Source: Diploptera punctata
Taxonomy: Eukaryota > Arthropoda > Insecta > Blattodea > Blaberidae
NCBI GenBank assembly: GCA_030220185.1
Contig: JASPKZ010009915.1
Span: 1 to 64,000, forward strand
Length of the DNA: 64,000 nucleotides
Reading direction: 5' to 3'
Shown: positions 55,525 through 64,000 of the stretch, in pieces
How the letters are laid out: each line of letters begins with the position of its first letter
Position numbering within the stretch: position 1 is the stretch's first letter
Made by a program: the position numbers and the translations under genes
The notes under the pieces: generated by a model
Told to the model about the DNA's origin: nothing
The model's database searches: none
What the model saw: only the letters and a program-made list of their open reading frames with translations

Positions 55525-56712
55525 CACATACTTCTTCTTCTTCCTTCCAAGTATTAGGCCAAGGCCTGTTACGATCATATAGAAAATTTTCCCTCCAGCG
55601 TTTCATAGGACGGCCCAGTGATCTTCGTCCTCTTGGTATATAATTATAAACAGCTTTGGGGATCCGATTTGAATTCATTCTTTCAAGATGGTGTTTCCAA
55701 TTTAGTTGATACTGTTTAACCCTTTGCCCCGTATAGCGTAGTAAAACGTACTGAATGTGCTTTGTCGCTGCCCCGCATAACGTACCAAAGCGTAGTAGAC
55801 TGTAATAGGGCTGTATTTCAACTTGTATTTATTTTCTTGGAAAATTTTATTATTTTTGTCATAGTTTGGTATCTGTGGAATGCATTAAAAGTGGCAACAA
55901 GGCTTGCTTTGTACATTTTCGTAAATTTCTTAACGGTATTTTCTTTGTGTACCGAACCCTTTTTTGAAAACCTCTATCGGTTCATCTCTAACCATTGTTA
56001 ACGAAAGCAAAAATTCAGGTCTTAGGAAAACTATTTCTAGTTTCAATCCACTGTGCAGTGAAGACATTGTGGCCGCGATTGATGAATAAATTGATTATTA
56101 AAGTGATGGTTGGAACGCTAAGTAGAGGGATAGCTTAGCGCAAGACTGTTATATAGAGCAAGCGTGTGACTGTGAACAAGATTTCCAAGCGTCAACTGCC
56201 GAGCCTAGAGATAACCAAGGAAAGAATATTATTACTCTTTTAATAAAATTGGTCCTCAAAATTAAAAAAAAAACTTTTATCGTTTACTTATGTTGTACAT
56301 AGTTTGGAGGCTGGAACAAACGAAAGATTTTTTTTCCCACTATTCAGGCCTATAGATAGTAATTTCAATGTCCTGATTTCAGAAGAAAATAATATGCCGC
56401 AAAAATTGAGAGGAAACAAATAAATAAAACTAAAATGGGTGAAAACATATCTAAATGAAATTAAAGCTTAAGTTGGAATTTTAATACTTTTGATAGATAT
56501 TTTTATTGTCAGAAACATAGTACAATGTATGACTTCAATTAGTACGTAATTAATGTGGTGTTTCAACCAATCAATGCTGATATATTCATGGACAGTATAA
56601 AGAGGATTTAATGTCAATGCTGATTTATTTATTTTTAAATTTTGAAACAAGAAAATACTCTATACCGTCTTCAAGACTATTGAATATATTCACAGATACC
56701 ATCTTATATCTA

Positions 56713-58239
56713 CACTCGTGTCCAAAAGTTTAGGATAATTTTTAAAACGGAAAATCAAAATGCTTAAAGAGGAGCAAGGAGTAAAAATTATTTATCAAAA
56801 CGTTTCTCAGTACATTTTAGTTTAGTTTACATACTAAATTATAATCTCTCTTCAACAATGAAAAAATTAATAGCAATTATAAATGAAAATTGCATTGTTG
56901 CAGTTAAGCCCTGTTCCATAAATCTTCATTTTTAAAGAGAGTTATGATATAATCAGATGTAGTGTAAGAACAGATTGCAGTAAAATGGCACAAATACAAC
57001 ATCTGGACCCTCTGCTTCGGGGTAGAATTATTGGGAGGCTAGAAAACAGGACCGACACAAACTGAGGTCTCCATAGCACTTAATGTGCCACAAAATGTTA
57101 TATCTAGGTTATGGCGACGGTTCCAAGAGACCGGAGACGTTAGGCGAAGACCAGTGGGAGGTCGTCCAAGAGTTACAAATCCTCAGCAGGATCGATATCT
57201 TGCGTTAACTGCAAGAAGAAACCGAACAATGTCTGCCAGACAACTGAGTTCAGAACTTGCGGCCGCCTCAGGTATCAGAGTATCCAGACAAACTGTCTAT
57301 AGAAGACTCAGAGCTGCTGGTCTGTATGCTAGACGGCCTGTAGTGTGCGTCCCACTCACCCTTGATAACAAGAGAGCACGTTTACGGTGGAGTCAGGAAC
57401 ATCGCGACTGGACTCTAAATCAGTGGAGCAGCGTGCTATTTACAGACGAGTCCAGATTCAGCTTGAACTGTGATTCGCATCGCGTGACTATCTGGAGGGA
57501 GCAAGGAACTCGTTACAACCCATGAACATCATGGAAAGACATCCATTTGGTGGCGGTGGTCTCCTGGTATGGGGAGGTATAATGATGAATGCACGCACAG
57601 AGCTTCACATCTTCGCAGGTGGCACTGTTAATGCTCAGCGGTATAGAGAAGAGATCCTGGAACCTCATGTAAGACTTTTCAGGGGAGCTGTGGGTCCAGA
57701 ATTCATATTCATGGATGACAATGCCCGACCTCACAGGTCACAACTGGTGGATGAGTTTCTTCAGGAGGAAGATATCCAGCGTATGGAGTGGCCAGCGAGG
57801 TCTCCGGATATGAATCCTATAGAGCATGCATGGGATGCCTTAGGGAGACAAATTGCATCTCGTCAGCCTCCTCCGAGGACACTTCAAGACCTTCACATTG
57901 CTCTTCATGAGGAGTGGAATTTGCTGAGCATCGAACTCCTGAACAACCTCATCACTAGCATGCCACGTCGATGTGAGTCTTGTGTATCTGTCAGGGGTAA
58001 TCACACCCCATACTAATCATCTGAACCATTGTTGTTCAACTTTTATGTTCGAATTCTGAAATGCAGTTTTCGTTTGTTGTGAAAATGACAAGTGAATGAC
58101 GTATTCATGCCATTGTTTCTTTCGTGCCATGTTTCTAATTATCTGTGACATACCCTTACCAAATTTTGTATTATTCTGACAAATGCTTTATAATAAGTCG
58201 GCAAATGAACTAATTATCCTTAACTTTTGGACACAAGTG
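56713..58239 (+). mobile_element. Tc1-family transposon
   Basis: A 1527-bp element with TA duplications (56711-56712 and 58240-58241) and ~30-bp terminal inverted repeats: CACTCGTGTCCAAAAGTTTA on the left and, as reverse complement, CACTTGTGTCCAAAAGTTAA on the right. It encodes a DD34E transposase on the plus strand with two frameshifts. Length, target site and ends fit the Tc1 group. It lies inside the piggyBac-type element and is the youngest layer. Confidence 0.93.
56985..58016 (+). pseudogene. Tc1 transposase (DD34E), two frameshifts
   Basis: An ATG at 56985 starts MAQIQHLDPLLRGRIIGRLE. A 1-nt shift near 57045 leads to TEVSIALNVPQNVISRLWRR and the N-terminal helix-turn-helix (GRPRVTNPQQDRYLAL). 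A second helix-turn-helix region carries SGIRVSRQTVYRRLRAAGL. The DDE core has VLFTDESRFSL (first Asp), a frameshift at about 57522, GGGGLLVWGGI, FMDDNARPHRS (second Asp) and PDMNPIEHAWD (Glu, 34 residues after the second Asp). The C-terminus ends with SVRGNHTPY. All three catalytic residues are present, so only two small indels disable the gene. Confidence 0.93.
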
Positions 58240-59158
58240 TATTTTGAGTTATAGTAAATTTACATTAATTAGAGGCTATTTTTTGATGATATTTGTGTAT
58301 GTCCTATTTTAAGACAAGCAATGACTCTCAAGCGATTCGAAAAACATCACAGTATCTCCATTTGAGTGATGTTATGGGAAGAATATTACGAAATAATATT
58401 GAAAGTGCGCCACGCACTGAACATGATACATATGTTAGGGCTGATTGTAAGAGGTCTTATAAATTTATATCACAGTGAGAGAGGAGTGCAAATTAAAAAT
58501 TAGTGTTAATTTAAAGAGTTTAAATTTTAATTTAGGTAGAGAGATTTTTAAGTAGTGATATATGTGTGACTATATGAATATAACAATACATATTGTATAT
58601 TATGCAATTGAGAAGAACATCTAGACACGAAAATGGTGAGTACTCTTACTAAATTAAATATTTAATAATTTACCTACTAGCGAGTTTAAAAAATATTCAA
58701 ATTCAGTAATTACTGCGAAAAATTTAATTGGAGACCAATATTATAATAAATTATTTTTAAAAGTATAAAACTCATATTTTGTCGGTATATTATATTAAAA
58801 TTATCACGGCATATGGGGGAATTTTTTCTTCAGATATAAAATATATAAATAGAGAGAGTAATAAGAAAATAAATTGGCAAATAAAGTTGTAAGTAAATTT
58901 AATAAATTTCAACAAATATACTTTATCCGTATTCGAACATTGGAATTGCTTATGTAATCAATGATACTACTTTCTCTGTGTTACATTGTTTTATTTATTC
59001 AATTATTTTTTTAAACATTGGCATAATACTTTCAACTGGAATTTAAAATTTAGAAATTGCCTAATTAATACGGTTTCTTAATATATTGATTTTAAAAATA
59101 TATGTTATGGATATTGTAAACAATACCATCTCCATAAAATGTTGATTTAAGATTAGTT

Positions 59159-59186
59159 TAATATATATATATATATATATATATAT
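59159..59186. repeat. (TA)n microsatellite
   Basis: About 14 TA units in the right part of the piggyBac-type element. Confidence 0.9.
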
Positions 59187-59739
59187 TGTATCTTTACATA
59201 TTTGCTTAAATATTTCATGAAGAAATTCGTAATTACAAAACAACCAGATTCTGATGTAATTTGTTTCACATTATTTTCAAAGAATTATTCCACATATGCC
59301 TGCCACTGTTCAATTAAAATAGTCGAGAAGACATTTAAAATTTAAATACCCCAAAATGAATATGTCTCTCCACAGCTATCTAGTAGAAATCATTGAGCGG
59401 GGCAAAGGGTTAATATATTCCAAAATTGGCACACATACATACATAAATATATAATGATTCTAATTTACATTACAATTAAAATACGGCACCATAATACCAA
59501 GGGGCAGCACTTTCACAAGAAAAGATGGCGATGCAAATCGAATCAAATATTACTTAATATTTTAGATTTAGGTATTCACTCACACTTAACGGTATGTAAG
59601 ACAATAAAATGTTCTCATGACAAATAATATGGGAAATTATTCCAAACCCAGGAAGAATTAAAATGTAAACTTCTGGATGTCTAAAAAAAATAGATGCTAA
59701 CCATAACCACAAATAAAAAAGAATGGATTATATCGTTAT

Positions 59740-60010
59740 TTTAATTTCTTTACAGCAAGGTTAAATTTTCTGCCCGTAAGAAGTTTAACATTGGAAGGGA
59801 GATGATTATATAGATTGCTACCTCTATGTGATAGGCTGTTAATACTTCTGGTGAGCCTGTGACAATTCAGGTGTATATTATTAGATATTCTAGTGCTATA
59901 TTGATGTAAATCTGAATTTATTTTGAAGAGTTTTAAATGTTTATGAATAAATCAAACTGATTCTAAAATGTAAATACAAGGAACCGGTAATATTTTTAGT
60001 TTTTCAAGAG
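59740..60010 (-). pseudogene. LINE C-terminal fragment (CR1/Jockey-like)
   Basis: The minus strand reads CHRLTRSINSLSHRGSNLYN followed by HLPSNVKLLTGRKFNLAVKK. This is the pattern of a LINE ORF2 end (R-x-x-x-x-LYN-x-LP, then a Lys-rich helix). There are no RT motifs and the limits are approximate. Confidence 0.55.
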
Positions 60011-60544
60011 TTTCTTACTTTCTGTTGGGAATGGTGCTTTCTTCTTGATTTTAATAATTATTTTTTGTTTGTTATTATTGTCGGATATTCCAGCGCACAT
60101 GACGGTCTATGGATATTCAAGCAGATAAATTAATAACTCTATCGATATATTTCTCTTGCCTTCGGTTCCCTCTTGCGCTACCGCCTAGCTTGTCATCATG
60201 TTTTATTGTTCAGTTCCTGCCATATTGTTAATCCACATGAATTATTTCCCACAAACTTTGAAATTCATAACATTATGAATACATGCAAGACAAAATGGGC
60301 AAATACGTATGTCTTGTGTGTTCTAATGCACTCACTGATTTTATCGTATTACGAGTTCCAACGCTGGGAGAACAGATGGTGTTCATATGTTCTTTTTTTT
60401 TTAATTTACGCATTACGTCGGTTGACAACTTTACTTAGATGATGAATTCTTGTATTGTGCAGTAAAAAACGGGTGTATGTTCATGTGTTTTTGTGTGTTG
60501 TAAAGTATGTATTATGAAGGGTAATCATCAAATAGAGAGAGAAG

Positions 60545-60847
60545 TCATAGCCCGGTGTCGGCATGTAGCCTAATCTGTCGAAAAGCACCAAAGGGACGTC
60601 AGGCATAATGTCCTCATCCGACAGACAAATCACTTTCAATATTCCACATACCTTCTAGAAATGTGCCGAGGGAGGACTTAGAATTTAGGAAGGAACCTGG
60701 TGCCCAATCTAGCAATTAAAAATTATACAGCACCATCCCTCCTGTTCCTGAGATTGAACATTTTACAATTTAATGTTTCAACTCGGCCGAGTATCGAACT
60801 CGGGCCCGCTAGTAAGGAATTTGACCTGAGCTAGTACAGCGGACCTA
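60545..60847 (-). mobile_element. SINE-D, tRNA-derived repeat
   Basis: The minus-strand head GGTCCGCTGTACTAGCTCAG (box A region) is followed by box B GAGTTCGATACTC and a unique ~230-bp body. A body motif, GTCCTCATCCGACAG in plus orientation at 60610-60624, also occurs at 18384-18398, hinting at a second fragment. No target duplication was found. Confidence 0.55.
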
Positions 60848-61401
60848 AAAAATGTGAAAATGGACAAATGTAATGTGAGTACTTTGTTTGTCTTTTCAAG
60901 TTTATCACAGTGAATATTCTTTTACTTTATGGCGCATTTCTGCCGGTTGGTCATCCTACTGCTATCTTTGAATGTTACGTAAGGTTAACTACACGGTTTT
61001 AGAGAATTTGTACCCCAAATATTCAAACAATTTTCAGCTTTTTCAGTACTTTCTCCACATACATACAGGCCTATATTCCTGAGGAGCTTTTCACATACTA
61101 CTACAGGACTTGTCGCTATTTTTAATCCAATTATAGCAACGAATTTTCTGCACTCTATACTTGGTCCGCTCTTTAAGTGATCCTCGTCAAAACAAAGCCA
61201 TGTGACCTTCTCGCTTTTCATTGGCTATGGACACCGACATGGTTTTGTTTGAAGAGGATCACTTTAATAGCGGACAGGATATACATGCTCACTATTTTGT
61301 GAATATTTTTAACCGTGAAGTAACTATTCCTTCAGCATAAACATCCATCCCAATTATTGTTATTTAAGATATTTTTTCCTACTGATCATACCTTATACAT
61401 T

Positions 61402-61480
61402 TACTTTATTTATTTATTTAACAAACTTACCCTTATAGGGTCTACCAAAAGTGACAAAGTATACTAGGCAATAGAGAAGG
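61402..61480 (-). pseudogene. LINE 3' tail with (TAAA)n
   Basis: The minus strand ends GGTAGACCCTATAAGGGTAA and then (TAAA)n at 61405-61417, like the 3' ends of the LINE-B group. Only the tail is present. Confidence 0.5.
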
Positions 61481-61764
61481 AAAACAATAAAAACATTATG
61501 TAATATAGATACAATATATATTTGCTTTGATTTTGTGTAGTAGACATAGAAATAATGTTTTTTCTCGCATTTTATTTCTGAAATATAGAACGTTATTTTC
61601 GTTTTACTACACCGAATTACAATTATAACACTTTTTAATAAATTGGTATCTTGTAGAATGAATGTAAAACTGTTTAGAAATTAATGCTAATTGGATAAAT
61701 TGTAGTTTATTAATAAAATTTCAGTAAAATAAGATATTCAATAAATATAGACTAGTGAGTTTAA

Positions 61765-61838
61765 GATATGGATACCTTATGTCCGCGCGGCCATGAACCT
61801 ACGGGTTCGATGGTACCAGTGAGTAAATAAGTACGTAA
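61765..61838 (+). pseudogene. LINE-C 3' tail fragment
   Basis: The plus strand reads GTCCGCGCGGCCATGAACCT, then the LINE-C 3' end and a (GTAA)n-like tail. AGTTTAAG flanks both sides (61757-61764 and about 61839-61846), a probable short target duplication. Only ~70 bp of the element remain. Confidence 0.7.
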
Positions 61839-61846
61839 GTTTAAGG

Positions 61847-64000
61847 AATTTTAGTAGCGATCTTACTTTTTAAGATCTCGTACGTATGGAGGTTAAAAGC
61901 ATCTGATTAATTTGATAGTTTTAATATTCCTCACCATTAGTGTCCAGCATTACATAAATGCAACACCTGCATCTTTAAACAGTAATACCTCAAACGCATT
62001 GTTGAAAGTATAAAGTTTATACAAATTACACATTGTTGTGATCCGGGAAGTGTGGTCTTTCAGTCTGGCGTTTGTGTTTCGTTGTATCAGTTCATAGTGT
62101 GAAAAAGTGGATGAATACGTATGACTAATTTACGGATTGCATAATTATACTACACCATAGAGGAAGATTAAGTATAAATTTAATAATATATTAAATAATG
62201 ATGTTTATTACATACAAAAGTTTTGAATATTGAATAATATTCACATTTCTGGTACATTTAGTTGTTATGAATACTTGGAATTGACACAGGGTTGTGTTGA
62301 AGTTTGTTGTAACATAAATGTTACGCTAGGCAGTAACGTAAGCAGATTTCAGTATTAAGTGCCAGTTTATGTTCCCCAGTATAATATATGAAATGTTATC
62401 TTTTGCTTTCAAAATAATTTTGTGACAGTAGGATTTAGGAAATCTGTTTATTTTTATGGAACTTACTAAGATCCTAGCCCCGGGATTTACAGTCAAGGAA
62501 GCTCTAAACAATTTATTTGGCGGGGGAAAATGATGACATATAACATAAGATATTTTTATTACCCCTCCTGATTCTAATCTCATGACTGATGAAGATTCAG
62601 GAGATGAAGACGCAAATGAGATTCCTTATAATCTCAGTGGAAAACTCCTTGCTAAGGTTGAATAAATGCCAATGGAAGAGAAATGCAATCTGAACCAGCT
62701 GAAAAGGAAGCAAACTTCCTGTCATGTGCATCAGAAACACGAGTTCCTCCGGTATCGTACACATAGTACACAAACAATATACATTGGGTGGACGGTGATT
62801 TTCAAAATATCAATAGAAATTTTAACGCTTTTAATTTATCTTCACAAGAAGAAAAAATCGAAATTAAGCTTTAGAACTCTTCCTCACTGACGTACTTCAT
62901 AATATAAGAATGTAATATTGTGCGGGCGTGGTGAGGGAATAGTATAACCTCTCTAATAAACCACGCTTCTGCGCAACCATTTGTGCAGGCGCGGTGAGAA
63001 CCTCCTCACTACTCGCCACTTTTGTGCGGGATCGTGTTTTGTTGCTGTTGCCTCTATTAGCGTAGATCTGATTACCTCCAAGGTTATTAATCGCAAAATT
63101 ACTTGCCTCGGGCCCATGGAAGGCAAGGATTGATTCATCTTTCTTTCCTAGATATATTAACATAAATAAATAATGATTCTCAAATCCACAGAGTGACTGA
63201 AAATGATGGTTTTCACAATAATTATCAATCAGGAAAGCTAGACAGCAAAAGTAAGGGAGCTGGAAATGATTTCCTAAGTGAGTGAGTTTCCGTATAGGAT
63301 ATCTAAACAGCTACGTGCACATAAATCAGATAGCAGATGAATTATATAAAATATGATATTTAATGCAAACAAGTTGTCTGAAGTAAAAACAAAATCAAGA
63401 TTGACATTTGGATCATTCAAGAAAAAAGGAATATAAATAAATAAATAATAGTATTTCTACAAGACAGAAAACCACATCGTACCACATACCACACTCATGC
63501 TAGAGTCCAAGCCAGGGGCGGCATCTTCCCTGGTCTACAGGACAAACTAAACTACGCCGCTTCTCGGCTTCAGACGACCTTGTCCATATTAGAGTTCCAA
63601 TCCCATCTCGGACTGGATCGATCATTCAAACATTGAATGCTGAATGAACGATCTGCTTGAATGATAACGTTCTGCCTGTGCACCACGTATATGAAGGTTC
63701 CGATGTAGAGGGGAGATGCGCCGTAGACACAGCGCGGCAGGAAGGGTAAAGAGGGTACAGTGGGGGTAAATGCAAGGAGAAAGGAATATGGGCATAGTTC
63801 ATAAATATCCCAGTCTACGGAGGACAACGACGCTGCAGTAATGAACCGAAAGACGCACTTTCGGTTCAATATATATGCATTGCACAGAAATTAACCCCAC
63901 ACTATCATATCAGCAGCTGGAATTAGATGTTTTATAGCTATTCTCGTTCTTGTTGGTTACAATCAATTACATTCTAAGAGAATGTATTCGGAGAATATGA
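61847..64000. other. No gene assigned; GC-richer patches
   Basis: AT-rich sequence with two less AT-rich patches at about 62920-63130 and 63480-63850. The 99-codon minus frame at 63570-63869 has a true ATG and a fairly hydrophobic middle, but no recognisable domain or splice context. It could be a repeat-derived ORF or part of a host gene that extends beyond the window. Confidence 0.35.

Larger units (their letters stand above)
55720..59409. mobile_element. piggyBac-type element with an internal Tc1 insertion
   Basis: TTAA at 55716-55719 and 59410-59413 flank a 3.7-kb unit whose ends share the exact 12-bp terminal repeat CCCTTTGCCCCG. Subterminal repeats (GTATAGCGTAGTAAAACGTA and GCATAACGTACCAAAGCGTA) lie just inside the left end. 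Without the Tc1 element it is about 2.16 kb. Coding remnants are weak: EDIVAAIDE near 56060 and MTLKRF near 58320 could be piggyBac transposase termini. The termini and target are much stronger evidence than the coding. Confidence 0.8.
55525..59430 (-). pseudogene. LINE-D 3' fragment, split by a piggyBac-type element
   Basis: The minus-strand C-terminus (ERMNSNRIPKAVYNYIPRGR, RSLGRPMKRWRENF) lies at 55525-55715. Upstream codons resume after the insert: VPILEYI at 59410-59430 joins KQYQLNWKHHL across one TTAA in the same frame. The other LINE-D copy has PISEYLQEYRNNWLAHIQRM in the same place, which confirms the junction. Beyond 59430 the match is lost. The 3' end has a GAA-rich tract near 55530. 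Confidence 0.78.

Noticed and set aside
57513..57734. 73-codon minus ORF in the Tc1 element
   Set aside because: Antisense shadow of the transposase DDE region.
1..64000. LTR retrotransposon, endogenous virus, CRISPR or bacterial defence system
   Set aside because: I saw no long direct terminal repeats with gag-pol, no virus-like coding and no spaced direct repeat array in the window.

Overview
The window looks like a stretch of a large, AT-rich, repeat-dominated arthropod genome. The LINE C-terminal sequences, the tRNA-derived SINEs and the DNA transposons resemble those I know from cockroaches (Blattodea, for example Periplaneta). That assignment is from memory, not from a search. I see no bacterial operon, rRNA, CRISPR array, LTR retrovirus or complete host gene. 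The only hint of a host gene is a possible first coding exon on the minus strand near 37.1 kb. Nearly every long ORF is a transposon remnant or translated microsatellite. Family names used here (LINE-A to LINE-H, SINE-A to SINE-D) are local labels.

Layout. 1-6 kb: an unusual tRNA-like SINE (SINE-C), partly as a foldback, plus two LINE 3' fragments. 6-13.6 kb: two LINEs in tandem, LINE-A (6009-9314, exact 12-bp target duplication) and an older LINE-B. 14.5-18.35 kb: a Helitron-like element split by SINE-A, itself split by a 2.5-kb Transib-like transposon whose ends match V(D)J recombination signals. 18.6-19.9 kb: a long inverted repeat with a well-formed hammerhead ribozyme, probably Penelope-like, invaded by LINE-F. 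20.9-23.2 kb: SINE-B, a LINE-C fragment and a decayed DDE transposase. 26.6-32.4 kb: LINE-E split by near full-length LINE-C (which carries a perfect 207-bp palindrome), by SINE-A and by a piggyBac-type MITE. 33.5-34.65 kb: a LINE 3' end that runs into a ~720-bp trinucleotide satellite. 41.2-43 kb: a truncated LINE-B. 43.15-46.8 kb: an old LINE-C copy hit by a hAT-like element, LINE-D and an opposite-strand LINE-C. 47.3-50.15 kb: more LINE-C fragments and an uninterrupted Helitron copy. 51-54 kb: LINE-D, a MITE, LINE-F and SINEs. 55.5-59.4 kb: LINE-D split by a piggyBac-type element, itself split by a Tc1 element with a readable DD34E transposase. 59.4-64 kb: LINE and SINE tails and unassigned sequence.

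The elements do not form a pathway. Their value is as a stratigraphic record: in several nests the host element reads through the insertion site with the expected target duplication, so boundaries and order of insertion can be read directly. The best candidates for new biology are the RSS-like Transib termini, the hammerhead-bearing palindromic element, and the 207-bp palindrome flanked by a 13-bp duplication. All frames and alignments were judged by eye.
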